Assembly: GCA_035546535.1 (NCBI GenBank)
Contig: DASZWQ010000033.1
Coordinates: 1 to 64,000 of the forward strand
Source of the DNA: Pirellulales bacterium
GTDB lineage: Bacteria; Planctomycetota; Planctomycetia; Pirellulales; JACPPG01
Direction of reading: 5' to 3'
DNA: 64,000 nucleotides
Under the pieces are notes generated by a model. The model was not told the DNA's origin. It searched no databases and saw nothing but the letters and a program-made list of their open reading frames with translations. Numbering within the stretch: the first letter of the stretch is position 1; every line of letters begins with the position of its first letter. Shown piece by piece: positions 1 through 8,653 of the stretch. Both the position numbers and the translations under genes were made by a program.

Positions 1-132
1 TGAAACCCTGCAACTTCCCCGCAACCACCGCCGGCGTCGACCTCCGTGTCATTGCAAGCCCTCCCTCGGTTGAGATGGCTTCAACAAATAACACACCCAC
101 CCATGGCGCAAAAAGCGTGCCGAACAGTATTG

Positions 133-155
133 CCCTCTCCCTGCGAGGGAGAGGG
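133..155. repeat. CCCTCTCCC/GGGAGAGGG palindrome
   Basis: A perfect inverted repeat with 10-base arms (CCCTCTCCCT and AGGGAGAGGG) around a 3-base loop, followed on the plus strand by a short T-run. It lies about 70 bases past the stop of the TerC-like gene. The same core recurs at 36221-36244 and twice at 37394-37488, so it is a dispersed element that may also act as a terminator. The first 130 bases of the window hold nothing else I can support. Confidence 0.7.
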
Positions 156-223
156 ATTTTTGTTCAGGCGTCTTCGACCCGGTTGAGGCGCTGCTACGTC
201 GTTGAGGCGCTTCGAGGTCTACA

Positions 224-1294
224 TCAGTGGACCGAGCTTTTTGTCGCGTCGCGCGCGTGCGCCGCGGCTTCGTCGTCCAGCACACCCTCTTCGCCCGGCT
301 TGTGCTCATGGTGCGGGCCGGCGAGCCTGGCATGTGCGATCGACGCTCCGATCGAAATCGACAGGAGCGACATCACGACCAATAGCGACGCCCAGGCGGG
401 TGGATGACCGATCCATTTCTGCGCCCAGGCGGGCGGCATGCCAAAGCGGTTCAACCACCACGCCGGTGGATCAGCCACCCATTGCACGAGCATCTTCAAA
501 CCGACGAAGAGCAGAATCGCCGACAGCCCGTACTTCAAGTAGCGGAACATGTCCATCACGCCAGCCAGCAGGAAGTACAGCGCCCGCAGGCCGAGGATGG
601 CGAAGACGTTCGACGAAAAAACGATGAACGGGTCGTCGGTAAAGGCAAAGATGGCCGGCACGCTATCGAAGGCGAAGGCAAAGTCCGTGGCATCGATCAC
701 GATCAGCACGAGGAACAGCGGCGTGATGCACAGCTTGCCCGCCTCGCGCGCGAAAAACTTCTCGCCGTAGTTTTCCTTTGAGATCGGCAGGAAGCGGCGT
801 GACAGCCGCAACGTCCAGCCCTTCTCGGGATCGGCTTCTTCGTCCGAGAAAGCCAATTTGAACGCGGTCCATACCAGGAACAAGCCCAGCGCATAGGTAA
901 TGAACTCGAACCGCTTGATCAGTTCACCGCCGACGAGGACGAACGTCAGCCGCATCACCACAGCGCCCAGGATGCCCCAGAACAGCACCCGGTACTGGTA
1001 CTTCATGGGGACGCTAAAGTAACTGAAGATCACGGCAAAGACGAAGACGTTGTCCATCGACAACGACCATTCGACCAGGTAGCCGGTGAAGAACTCGGTG
1101 GCGGGCTGCAGGCCGGCGTAGAACAGGATGAAGGCGTTAAAGCCCAGTGCTACGGCCACCCACGTGGCGGTGGCCCGGGCGGCTTCGGCGAGCGTGGTTT
1201 CCTTGGCGCCGCGATGAAAGATGCCCAGGTCGAGCGCCAGGAGCAGCGAGACGAACGCGGAAAAGGCCAACCAATGCCAGAGAGCGACTTGCAT
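224..1294 (-). CDS. TerC-family integral membrane protein
   Basis: A 356-residue polytopic membrane protein of the TerC/Alx family. Visible family marks are the WSLSMDNVFVFAVIF segment near residue 75, with its acidic residue inside a membrane helix, and the second-half counterpart DATDFAFAFDSVPAIFAFT with further intramembrane acidic residues. About eight or nine hydrophobic helices can be counted, with a charged, His-containing cytoplasmic tail (AGPHHEHKPGEEG). Family members have been tied to tellurite resistance, manganese export and metal loading of exported enzymes; which applies here cannot be read from sequence. It stands alone, transcribed away from the ExbB/ExbD cluster. I looked upstream for the manganese riboswitch that often precedes this family and saw no convincing one. 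ATG start; length is normal for the family. Confidence 0.9.
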   Translation of the reverse strand: MQVALWHWLAFSAFVSLLLALDLGIFHRGAKETTLAEAARATATWVAVALGFNAFILFYAGLQPATEFFTGYLVEWSLSMDNVFVFAVIFSYFSVPMKYQYRVLFWGILGAVVMRLTFVLVGGELIKRFEFITYALGLFLVWTAFKLAFSDEEADPEKGWTLRLSRRFLPISKENYGEKFFAREAGKLCITPLFLVLIVIDATDFAFAFDSVPAIFAFTDDPFIVFSSNVFAILGLRALYFLLAGVMDMFRYLKYGLSAILLFVGLKMLVQWVADPPAWWLNRFGMPPAWAQKWIGHPPAWASLLVVMSLLSISIGASIAHARLAGPHHEHKPGEEGVLDDEAAAHARDATKSSVH

Positions 1295-1809
1295 CGAGGA
1301 TCTGATTATCTCTCGCTGTAATGAGATGCCGCCGCAGGTTTTCAGCCGGAGCTGCCCTCAACCAGCGCTGTAGCGGCGTCGGCATCATCGCCAGCACTGC
1401 GCGGTCATCATAGACGTTACGACCGATAGCGACAACCGCAGCCCGCATGCCGTGCCACAGCCCTTTGAGCGCTCGTTAGCAAGCGAAGGCCTCTCACGCG
1501 GCGCGGTCGCAACGCGGCGCATGGTGCGCCCCCAACCACTGGCGGGGGAGCCGTGACCCGCCGCGGCCGACAGAGGCCCGGTTGTGCCGATTCTGACGAA
1601 TTGGATTGCTTGCTGCGACGTAACCTCCGGCGCGTGCGCGGATTCTGTTGCTGCCCTGGGAGTCCGGGGATAGCATGAATCTTGGCGGCATTCATGTCCG
1701 GCAAAGCGCGAGCGCGGAGGATCGAGTGCGGCTCGTACGAAGCCCTTGGCTTTCGACGAGCGCCGGTTCACGAATCGCGCGACAGCTTCCATCGGTAAGG
1801 AGAAGAGAC
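1295..1809. other. Divergent intergenic region
   Basis: About 515 bases between the divergently transcribed TerC-like gene and the ExbB-like gene. It must hold both promoters, but I could not pick out convincing -35/-10 pairs. The ExbB reading frame stays open upstream to 1648, but that extension has no signal-peptide character. The strong ribosome-binding site AAGGAG at 1797-1802, seven bases before GTG 1810, ends the region. Confidence 0.5.
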
Positions 1810-2607
1810 GTGCATTCCTGGTTCGGTCGCATGCGGCGCATTCGCCCTTTAGTGCCTCTCGCCACGGCTGTTGCGCTCGCGGCGTTCATGGCCGGTGTCG
1901 CTGGCGCCGCCGAGGGAGATCAGGCCGCCCCCACGCAGGGCGAAAGCTACCTGGTGTGGGTCGCCAAATCGTCGGGCGCGATCGGCGTCGTGATCCTGAT
2001 CCTCAGCGTCTACTTCGTAGCCACGGTCGTGCGCATGTTCATGGAGCTGCGCGAAAAAGTGGCCGCCCCGCCCGAGCTGATCGCGCAGTGCGAGGATTTG
2101 ATCCAGCAGCGCGATTTCCGCCAGCTCTACAAGGTTCTGCGCGAAAGCGATTCGTTCTTCGGCCGCACGCTGTCGACCGGCATTTCGGAATTGCCCAACG
2201 GGCTGGCCGAGGCGCGCGAAAGCATGGACCGCACCAGCGAAGCGGTCACGATGGAAATGGAGCGCATGATCAGCATGCTGGCCGTGCTCGGCACGCTGGG
2301 GCCGATGATTGGCCTGTTGGGCACTTTGAAGGGGATGATCTCCAGCTTCAGCGTGATCGCCATGTCGGGCACGCACCTCGATGCGTCGCAAGTCGCCGGC
2401 GGTATTTCCGAAGCCCTCCTGTTGACGTTCGAAGGCGTGGGCCTCTCGGTGCCGGCCATTTATTTCTACGCCCTGTTCCGCAACCGCATTTCGGCCATCT
2501 CGTCGAACACGACGCTCTTGTGCGACCAGATGCTCCGTCGGCTGTATCACATGGCGCAGTGGAAAGCCGCCCCGGCCACGACCGGCGCGGCGCCAGCCCC
2601 CAAGTAA
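1810..2607 (+). CDS. MotA/TolQ/ExbB proton-channel family protein
   Basis: Inner-membrane proton-channel subunit of the MotA/TolQ/ExbB family, 265 residues from GTG 1810. That start sits seven bases after AAGGAG and directly before a typical signal peptide (residues about 1-36, ending AGVAGA), so I prefer it to the in-frame ATG at 1648. Three membrane segments follow: around SGAIGVVILILSVYFVATVV, around LAVLGTLGPMIGLLGTLKGM with the family's Gly-rich GTLGPMIGLLGT motif, and around ISEALLLTFEGVGLSVPAIY. The segment between TM1 and TM2 is the usual cytoplasmic domain. Two ExbD/TolR genes follow, the standard partner arrangement, so the complex probably couples proton flow to work in the periplasm. 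No TonB, TolA or TolB gene is visible nearby, so the client is unknown. Confidence 0.9.
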   Translation: MHSWFGRMRRIRPLVPLATAVALAAFMAGVAGAAEGDQAAPTQGESYLVWVAKSSGAIGVVILILSVYFVATVVRMFMELREKVAAPPELIAQCEDLIQQRDFRQLYKVLRESDSFFGRTLSTGISELPNGLAEARESMDRTSEAVTMEMERMISMLAVLGTLGPMIGLLGTLKGMISSFSVIAMSGTHLDASQVAGGISEALLLTFEGVGLSVPAIYFYALFRNRISAISSNTTLLCDQMLRRLYHMAQWKAAPATTGAAPAPK

Positions 2608-2698
2608 ACCCCAATGCCCGCGACGCGACTTCGCAGGCGCGCTCCTGGTTCGACATTTGAATTTCGTCATTCGTCATTTTCCGCAGCAGGGTTAACTC

Positions 2699-3154
2699 GT
2701 GTCCGGCAGCAATTCCGGCGATCGTGCCGAACCGAATCTGACGCCGATTCTGGACATGGTGTTCCAGCTGATCACCTTTTTCATGTTGGTGGTCAACTTC
2801 AAGGCGGCCAGCGTCGACCTGAACCTGGAACTGCCGGTGATCGGCTCGGCCATGCCGTCCGAGAGTGACGACAGCGACGTCATGGTGCTGAACATCGACA
2901 AGGAGGGACGCCTGCGCGTTTACGGCGAGGAAAAGAACGTGGACGCCTACGTCGCGCAAGAGGCGCAACTGGCGCTGCGCAAAGCGCGGCAGACCGATCC
3001 CGAACTGGAGCCGGGCGGCGAATTGCCGCGCACCGTCGTGATCCGCGCCGACAAGGCGACTCCGTTCGGTCTTTTGAATCACGTGATCCGCACGTGCCAG
3101 GGGCAGGGATTTCGCAAGTTCCAATATCGGGCCATGACCGGCGGAGAAACGTGA
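2699..3154 (+). CDS. ExbD/TolR family protein (first copy)
   Basis: A 151-residue ExbD/TolR-type protein with one N-terminal membrane helix and a periplasmic domain. The family signature is clear: LTPILDMVFQLITFFMLV at residues about 14-31, with the conserved membrane Asp at residue 19 that takes part in proton coupling. The periplasmic part ends with the usual fold pattern (VVIRADKATPFGLLNHVIRTCQ). GTG start at 2699 with a CAGGG ribosome-binding site. The 91 bases between it and the ExbB-like gene hold no gene. It is followed after one base by a second, divergent ExbD paralogue. Confidence 0.9.
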   Translation: MSGSNSGDRAEPNLTPILDMVFQLITFFMLVVNFKAASVDLNLELPVIGSAMPSESDDSDVMVLNIDKEGRLRVYGEEKNVDAYVAQEAQLALRKARQTDPELEPGGELPRTVVIRADKATPFGLLNHVIRTCQGQGFRKFQYRAMTGGET

Positions 3155-3155
3155 C

Positions 3156-3665
3156 ATGGGCCGGCGCAAGAAAAAGAAACATCTGCAGGGCGAGGTCGAG
3201 CTGAACCTGGCCGCCATGCTCGACATGGCGTTCCAGTTGCTGGCGTTCTTCATCCTCACCTTCAAGCCGGCGCCGACCGAAGGATTCATCGCGCTGCGCA
3301 TGCCGCCGCCGCAGGCCACGACCAAGCCGGGCGCCGCGGCGGCCAGCGAGCCTAATCCAGCCAGCACGCCCATGGAGCGGCTCGAGACCCTGATGGTTAC
3401 GATCAAGTCGAACGCGGAAGGGGGCATCGGCACGCTGCAGATCGAGGAGGGAGCGCCCAGCGCGAACCTTAACGAGTTTGAGCAGCAGTTGAACACCTTG
3501 TTGGGGGCGCCCGGCGCCAACTTCGAGCAAGTTATCCTGCAAGTCGGATCGGGCCTGCACTACGACAGCCTGGTGCGAATCCTCGATATCTGCTCGCGCG
3601 TCAAGTTGGCCTCGGGCGAGCAATTGACCAAACTCAGCATCACCGAACTGCCCGAGGGCACGTAG
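3156..3665 (+). CDS. ExbD/TolR family protein (second copy)
   Basis: A second ExbD/TolR-type protein, 169 residues, starting one base after the stop of the first. It opens with a very basic cytoplasmic tip (MGRRKKKKHLQ), then ELNLAAMLDMAFQLLAFFILTF with the conserved membrane Asp at residue 23. The periplasmic domain differs from the first copy: it is longer, with a Pro/Ala/Thr linker (residues about 50-70), and ends in a VILQVGSGLHYDSLVRILDIC strand-helix typical of the family. Paired non-identical ExbD genes next to one ExbB suggest a heteromeric stator. GC and codon use look like the neighbours. Confidence 0.88.
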   Translation: MGRRKKKKHLQGEVELNLAAMLDMAFQLLAFFILTFKPAPTEGFIALRMPPPQATTKPGAAAASEPNPASTPMERLETLMVTIKSNAEGGIGTLQIEEGAPSANLNEFEQQLNTLLGAPGANFEQVILQVGSGLHYDSLVRILDICSRVKLASGEQLTKLSITELPEGT

Positions 3666-3694
3666 CCGGGCAACGTGGCAGAAGAGAATACGTC

Positions 3695-3809
3695 CACAGA
3701 TTTCTCAGATTACGCAGAGAAGCAGAGAGTCGGACAAGTTCCAAGACGAAGCGTGAAGCTCAAGGGCCTTCGGTCTGCTTCTTCGCATCTGCGGAATCTG
3801 TGTCATCTG
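3695..3809. repeat. Imperfect inverted repeat of the CACAGATT type
   Basis: The left arm CACAGATTTCTCAGATTACG (from 3695, continuing to 3718) and the right arm TCTGCGGAATCTGTGTCATC (from 3788, continuing to 3809) match in about 18 of 22 positions when one is reverse-complemented, with roughly 70 bases between. The region is poorer in GC than its flanks and reads like a dispersed noncoding element. It sits between the ExbD pair and the next gene. The downstream reading frame happens to stay open through it to 3675, which is why I place the next start at 3960. Confidence 0.6.
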
Positions 3810-3959
3810 CTCAGTAAATCGTCCGGAAGCCAACGTCGAAACATAACCGCCAACGCATATTTTCATGCCTTCGGGTGCCGCTCGGGCGGCATGAACACTG
3901 CGGATGGGTTTCTCGCGTCTGCGGACGGACGCCATCGCGAACGTCGGAAGCAAACGATC

Positions 3960-5189
3960 ATGCCGTCACGATATCAACGGCGCGCACGGCGATCGGCGTT
4001 AGCACCGTTTGCGCAGAATCTGCGCCTGTTGAGCATGATCGTGATGCTGGTCGTAATCGGCATGACCATCGCGCGCAACGGCCGCTTTGGCGCGCCGGCC
4101 AATGTCGGGCCGCCGCCGGCCGCAAATCCTGGTGACGCCGCGGCGCCGGAAGTTGCGGCGCATCCGCCGCAAGAAGCGCCGCCAAGGCCTTCGGACACCA
4201 AGGTCGTCACGAACAACAAGCCACCCGGCAACGAAGCGGAGGGCGACCAAGGGGCGGGCGAGGAAGCTGCTGACGGCAAATCATCCAATAGTCATTTAGC
4301 GGAGGGACCTCCAGCGGAGGGGCAATTAGCCGACAACGAGCAAGGCTCGCTCAATTCGCCGCCGCCACCGGTAGATGCCGCAACCGCCGAAGAGCACCAC
4401 GACGATCGCGACCCGGCCGAGGTCAACGAGTTTCGCCGGCAAGCCGAGGCAATCGCCGACTGGGGCCTGGCGATCCAGGGCATCGAGAACCCTGCCTATT
4501 GGCGTTTGCTGCAATGGATCAATGGCCAGTCCTTGGCCGAACTGAAAGAGCGCGATCCGCCCGAGGCCGTGTTCCAACAATTGCGGCAGCGTCCCGGCAA
4601 GTATCGCGGCAAGCTGCTCGAATTGGAACTCTCGGTCCGCCGCGTCGTGACGTATGACGTGGAAAAGGAAAACCCGGCCGGTGTAAAGCGCTTGTACGAG
4701 CTGTGGGGTTGGCCCACCGCAGGCAAGGGCTGGTTTTACGTCGTTGTCACGCCGGAGCTGCCGCCCGGATTTCCCACCGATATCTCGGTAGCGCAAACGG
4801 TGCGGGTCTACGGCTATTTCTTCAAGCTGCAAGGCTATCAACCGGCCAATGCGCAGCCGAATGCCCCGCCGCTGGCCGCGCCGATGATCGTGGGGCGCGT
4901 GGAATGGATACGGCTCGTTACGCCTACCAACCCGGCGGAGACAGCACTGTCGTATGTGATCCTGGCCGTGGGCGGCCTGCTGGTCGTGGGGACGATTCTC
5001 TATTGGGTCATCGCCGCACGGCGCAAGAAAGCCGCGCACGCCTCACGGGCCGTTGAATCGCCGATGGTTGCCGCGCATGACGCCGAAGACGACGACGGAC
5101 GCACGCCCTATGAGCGCGCGTACGAGGACGACGACCAGCACGACTCGGATCGGCCCCCGCCCGGCGCTTTTGATTGGGTGCGGGATTAG
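3960..5189 (+). CDS. Two-anchor membrane protein, unknown function
   Basis: I do not recognise this 409-residue protein. From ATG 3960 it has a basic N-terminus, a membrane helix at about residues 22-38, and a long disordered stretch rich in Pro, Ala, Glu and Asp (about 40-150). A compact domain follows (about 155-320, with NEFRRQAEAIADWGLAIQ and FYVVVTPELPPGF), then a second helix at about 327-350 and an acidic C-terminal tail. Both ends are therefore probably cytoplasmic, with the domain outside. It follows the ExbB/ExbD genes on the same strand, so it may be an accessory to that complex. GGAAG nine bases upstream supports the start. The frame is open upstream to 3675 but passes through repeat-like sequence. 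Confidence 0.7.
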   Translation: MPSRYQRRARRSALAPFAQNLRLLSMIVMLVVIGMTIARNGRFGAPANVGPPPAANPGDAAAPEVAAHPPQEAPPRPSDTKVVTNNKPPGNEAEGDQGAGEEAADGKSSNSHLAEGPPAEGQLADNEQGSLNSPPPPVDAATAEEHHDDRDPAEVNEFRRQAEAIADWGLAIQGIENPAYWRLLQWINGQSLAELKERDPPEAVFQQLRQRPGKYRGKLLELELSVRRVVTYDVEKENPAGVKRLYELWGWPTAGKGWFYVVVTPELPPGFPTDISVAQTVRVYGYFFKLQGYQPANAQPNAPPLAAPMIVGRVEWIRLVTPTNPAETALSYVILAVGGLLVVGTILYWVIAARRKKAAHASRAVESPMVAAHDAEDDDGRTPYERAYEDDDQHDSDRPPPGAFDWVRD

Positions 5190-5250
5190 GCGGCGCCACC
5201 AGGACCGCGATTCCGATCCCCGAGCGGCGACCAGGAGTTAACTCCGCGCA

Positions 5251-5979
5251 TCAACTGTGCGTCCCGAGCAGGTAGAGCAGCGGCAACAGGAAGATCCACA
5301 CGACGTCGACGAAGTGCCAGTACAGGCCCGTCACGTCGATCGGCGAATTGTAATCGGCCGAAAAACGGCCGCGGGCGGCGAGCGCCGCCAGGACGAGCAC
5401 GATCGCGATTCCGATCGTCAGGTGTACGGCATGGATCGCGGTCATGATGTAGTACATCATCAAGAACAGCTTTACTTGCGCGACTTGGGCCAGCGACAGC
5501 CCCTTGCCTTCGACCCACTCGTGCGGGTCGAACTTCCAGCCGGGCACGAGGTTCTCGCGGTAATCGCCGTAATATTCGATTGCCTTGAGGACCAGAAACA
5601 GGGTGCCGATCGCCGCGGTCGCGAGTAAATAGACCACGAGCTTCCGGCGCTCGCCTCGCCGGGCCGAATGCACCGCCATCACCATGGTGAAGCTGCTGAC
5701 CAACAGCACGAGCGTATTGGTGCCGCCAATCTGCCAGTTGAGCTGCTCGCTGGCCTTCTCGAACGCTTCGGCGTATTGAAACCGGTAGATGTTGAACGCC
5801 AGGATCAACGCGCCGAAGAACATCACCTCGGTGGCGAGAAACAGCCACATGCCCAAGGTCGCGGTGGCCGTCTGATGCTCGAAGTCGCGGAACTGTTCTT
5901 CCAGCGGAGTGCGCACCAGCACCGTGTGCTTGAACATCTCGTGCGCGTCAGCGGTCAGGAAGCTGTCTTCACGGCTCAT
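5251..5979 (-). CDS. coxC: Cytochrome c oxidase subunit III
   Basis: Subunit III of the aa3/caa3-type oxygen reductase, 242 residues. The helices and family residues are visible: TLGMWLFLATEVMFFGALILAF near residue 43, the RRGERRKLVVYLLATAAIG turn, FLVLKAIEYY with the conserved helix Glu, and the C-terminal HFVDVVWIFLLPLLYLLG ending. The frame is open upstream to 6120, but the start at 5979 (MSREDSF) overlaps the end of coxA by 11 bases and matches family length. It is the last gene of the 13-gene respiratory operon and faces the end of the 3960-5189 gene. The 61 bases between the two stops hold only a weak GGAGTTAACTCC palindrome. Confidence 0.95.
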   Translation of the reverse strand: MSREDSFLTADAHEMFKHTVLVRTPLEEQFRDFEHQTATATLGMWLFLATEVMFFGALILAFNIYRFQYAEAFEKASEQLNWQIGGTNTLVLLVSSFTMVMAVHSARRGERRKLVVYLLATAAIGTLFLVLKAIEYYGDYRENLVPGWKFDPHEWVEGKGLSLAQVAQVKLFLMMYYIMTAIHAVHLTIGIAIVLVLAALAARGRFSADYNSPIDVTGLYWHFVDVVWIFLLPLLYLLGTHS

Positions 5980-7618
5980 TCTGCGGTTTCCCCGCTGCGT
6001 AGTCGTAGGGCTCACGGACGACGACCGGTGTCTCGTCGAAATTGTCGCGCGGCGGCGGTGAAGGGGTCTGCCACTCCAGCCCCGTGGCGTGCCAGGGATT
6101 GGGCCCGGCGGGCCTTCCATTGCGCAAGGAAAGCGGAAAGTAAAACAGCGGCAGCAAATAGCCGATGCCCAGGATCGACGAGCCCGCGGTGGAAAGAACG
6201 TTCCACGCCTGAAACTCGGGCGGGTAGGTGTGGTAGCGCCGCGGCATTCCCTGATAGCCGAGCACGTACTGCGGCACGAACGTAAAGAAGAAACCGACGC
6301 AGATGATGAGCGCGCTCAAGCGCGACCACCACTCGGAATACATCCGGCCGGTCATCTTCGGCCACCAGAAATGCAGCCCGCCCATGTAGGCGGTTACCAT
6401 GCCGCCCACCATGATGAAATGAAAATGCGAGACCACGAAATACGTGTCGTGTACGTGCATGTCGACGCCCAGCGTGGCCAGGAACAAGCCGGCCATGCCT
6501 CCGAACGTAAAGAGCACGACGAAGCCCAGGCCGAAGAGCATCGGCGCTTCGAAACTGATCGAACCCTTGTAGAGCGTCGCCGTCCAATTGAACACCTTGA
6601 TGGCCGAGGGAACTGCCACCAGGAAGCTCAAGGCCGAAAAGATCAGCGCCGCGTACGACGAGATGCCTGCCACGAACATGTGATGCGCCCACACGAAGAA
6701 GCCGACCCAGGCAATGCCGAACGTGGCAACCACGACGAACGTGTATCCAAACAACCGCTTGCGGGCGAAGCACGGAATGACCTCGCTGACCACGCCCATC
6801 CCGGGCAGGATCATGATGTAAACGGCCGGATGTGAGTAAAACCAAAACAGGTGCTGAAACAACAGCGGGTCGCCCCCGAGTGCCGGATCGTAAATCCCCA
6901 CGCCGAACAAGCGTTCCACGATCACCAGGATCAAAGCCATTGCCAAAACCGGAACGGCCAGCAGAAAGATGAAGCTCGTCGCGTACAGCGTCCAGACGAA
7001 AACCGGCAGCCGCATCCAGGTCATTCCCGGCGCGCGCAGCCAGTGCGTGGTGGCGATGAAGTTGATGCCGGTCATCATCGACGAGAAGCCGGAAATCACG
7101 ACCGCGATCATCGTCGGCACGACGTTGTAGTGGCTGCCATGCGAACTGTACGGAGTATAGAAAGTCCAACCGGTATCGACGCCCCCCGCGATAATCGCCA
7201 CCAAAGCCCAGATCGCGGCAAACATGTACGTGTACCAGCTCAACAAGTTCAAGCGCGGGAAGGCCAGGTCCTTGGCGCCGATCATGAGCGGCAGGCAGAA
7301 ATTGCCCAGCACCGTGGGAACCACCGGCACCAAAAAGAAAAAGACCATGATCACGCCGTGCGCGGTGAAGCTCTTGTTGTACGTGTCTGCCGAGACGAGC
7401 GCGCCGGTGGGAGTCATCAGGTTCAAACGCACGATCACCATGAAGAACGCGCCGATGAAGAACATCGCGGTCACGGGAAACAGGTACAGGATCGCGATCC
7501 GCTTGTGATCCTTGGGCAACAGCCATGAGGCGAAGCCGCGCGACGCGTTCAGATAGTTGCGCGCGGGCCGCTCGGGCGGCAGAGGACTGGGGCGCGGGAT
7601 CTCCAACAAGCGCGTCAT
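5969..7618 (-). CDS. coxA: Cytochrome c oxidase subunit I, A2-type
   Basis: Catalytic subunit of a heme-copper oxygen reductase, 549 residues, about 12 membrane helices. The heme a ligand region (FTAHGVIMVFF, His87), the CuB/active-site motif FYSHPAVYIMILPGMGVVSE (His263, cross-linking Tyr267), the CuB His pair in VWAHHMF, and the distal HVHDTYFVVSHFHFIMVGG ligands are all present. Tyr-Ser precedes the HP motif (residues 261-262) where A1-type enzymes carry a Glu two residues after it, so this looks like an A2-type oxidase, in which the tyrosine is thought to take over in the D-channel. The ATG at 7618 overlaps the coxB stop by four bases (ATGA). The same frame is open a further 267 codons upstream, but that is a shadow of coxB. 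Confidence 0.96.
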   Translation of the reverse strand: MTRLLEIPRPSPLPPERPARNYLNASRGFASWLLPKDHKRIAILYLFPVTAMFFIGAFFMVIVRLNLMTPTGALVSADTYNKSFTAHGVIMVFFFLVPVVPTVLGNFCLPLMIGAKDLAFPRLNLLSWYTYMFAAIWALVAIIAGGVDTGWTFYTPYSSHGSHYNVVPTMIAVVISGFSSMMTGINFIATTHWLRAPGMTWMRLPVFVWTLYATSFIFLLAVPVLAMALILVIVERLFGVGIYDPALGGDPLLFQHLFWFYSHPAVYIMILPGMGVVSEVIPCFARKRLFGYTFVVVATFGIAWVGFFVWAHHMFVAGISSYAALIFSALSFLVAVPSAIKVFNWTATLYKGSISFEAPMLFGLGFVVLFTFGGMAGLFLATLGVDMHVHDTYFVVSHFHFIMVGGMVTAYMGGLHFWWPKMTGRMYSEWWSRLSALIICVGFFFTFVPQYVLGYQGMPRRYHTYPPEFQAWNVLSTAGSSILGIGYLLPLFYFPLSLRNGRPAGPNPWHATGLEWQTPSPPPRDNFDETPVVVREPYDYAAGKPQNEP

Positions 7619-8622
7619 GGGAAAGTCCTCTCGGCGGGGATGCGCTCTTTGTTGGCCGGCGGAGGATAAGTCTCGACGCGCCGCGGTGTCTCGCCCGTTT
7701 TCAACGACTGGATGAAGGCCACGAGCGCCAGCACCTGCTCTTCGCTGATCTGCCCGTCGAAGGGGGGCATGATGTCGCGGTAGCCGGCCACGACCTGGGC
7801 GCTTGCGTGCAAGATGGAATCGCGCAAGTAAGTGTGATCGGCGCGGACGAGTTTGCCGTTGTCGAGAGCGACCATCTTGTCGAAGAGATTTTCCAGTGTC
7901 GGCGCACGCGCTCCCGAGTCGGCACTGTGGCAACTCACACAGCGATACTGCAGGAACACTTGCCGCCCTTTGAGTGCCAGCGAACCTTCGGCTTCGCCGG
8001 TGAGCCACGCCTGATACTCCGCCTCGCCCATCGCGATGACCCGCCCGACCATGCCCGAGTGGTCGGTTCCGCAATACTGCGAGCAGAACAAGTGATAGGT
8101 GCCCGGCGTGGTGGCCTGGAACCAGACGGACGTGTACCGCTCGGGGATCACATCCATATGGATGCGAAAGGCGGGGACGAAGAAGCTGTGAATCACGTCT
8201 TCGGAGACCAACAGCAGCTTGACCGGCTTGCCGACGGGCACGTGCAGCGTATTGATCTCGCGCTGCCCTTCGGGGTGTTGAAACTTCCACATCCACTGCT
8301 TGGCTACCACATAGACCGGCGTCGCCTCTGGTGGGGCCATGTACGCATTCAAGTACACTTCGCCTCCCCACACGAACAGAATGGCAAACACGCCCAGCGG
8401 CGCAATGGTCCACGACCACTCCAGCAGGCGGGACTGCTTGACGTCGGGCGGGTTAGCCTCGTCGGTGCTGCGGCGCCGATAGCGAGCGCAGAAGTAAATC
8501 AAGAGCACCGCCACGAGCACACCGACACTGCCGCACACGGCCATGAGAAAGAAAAACAGCAGGTCGACTTGCCGGGCCGTCGTCGAGGCGGCGCTCGTCC
8601 ACAGTGAGATTTCCGCGAACAT
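7615..8622 (-). CDS. coxB: Cytochrome c oxidase subunit II with fused cytochrome c domain (caa3-type)
   Basis: Subunit II of the oxidase, 335 residues. Two N-terminal membrane helices (about 20-43 and 70-90) are followed by the CuA domain: VVAKQWMWKFQHPEG, SEDVIHSFFVPAFRI and the binuclear copper loop CSQYCGTDHSGM. A C-terminal cytochrome c domain carries one heme site, CVSCH, with a likely distal Met in IMPPFDGQISEE. The fused heme makes the enzyme caa3-type, able to take electrons without a separate soluble carrier. I start at ATG 8622; the TTG one codon earlier is possible. Its stop overlaps the coxA start. The SCO-type copper chaperone gene lies just upstream. Confidence 0.95.
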   Translation of the reverse strand: MFAEISLWTSAASTTARQVDLLFFFLMAVCGSVGVLVAVLLIYFCARYRRRSTDEANPPDVKQSRLLEWSWTIAPLGVFAILFVWGGEVYLNAYMAPPEATPVYVVAKQWMWKFQHPEGQREINTLHVPVGKPVKLLLVSEDVIHSFFVPAFRIHMDVIPERYTSVWFQATTPGTYHLFCSQYCGTDHSGMVGRVIAMGEAEYQAWLTGEAEGSLALKGRQVFLQYRCVSCHSADSGARAPTLENLFDKMVALDNGKLVRADHTYLRDSILHASAQVVAGYRDIMPPFDGQISEEQVLALVAFIQSLKTGETPRRVETYPPPANKERIPAERTFP

Positions 8623-8653
8623 CAATTGTCTCGCTTTTGCGCAGCGATTGTTC

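Noticed and set aside
1295-1700. Possible manganese (yybP-ykoY) riboswitch upstream of the TerC-like gene
   Set aside because: TerC-family genes often have one, but I could not find its conserved internal loops by eye; a covariance-model scan would decide.
2348-3520. A 390-codon minus-strand frame opposite the ExbB/ExbD genes
   Set aside because: The plus-strand genes carry definite family motifs; the minus-strand translation has none.
7619-8419. A 267-codon upstream extension of coxA
   Set aside because: The same frame is open, but it lies fully inside coxB. The coxA start at 7618 overlaps the coxB stop by ATGA and gives the family N-terminus.
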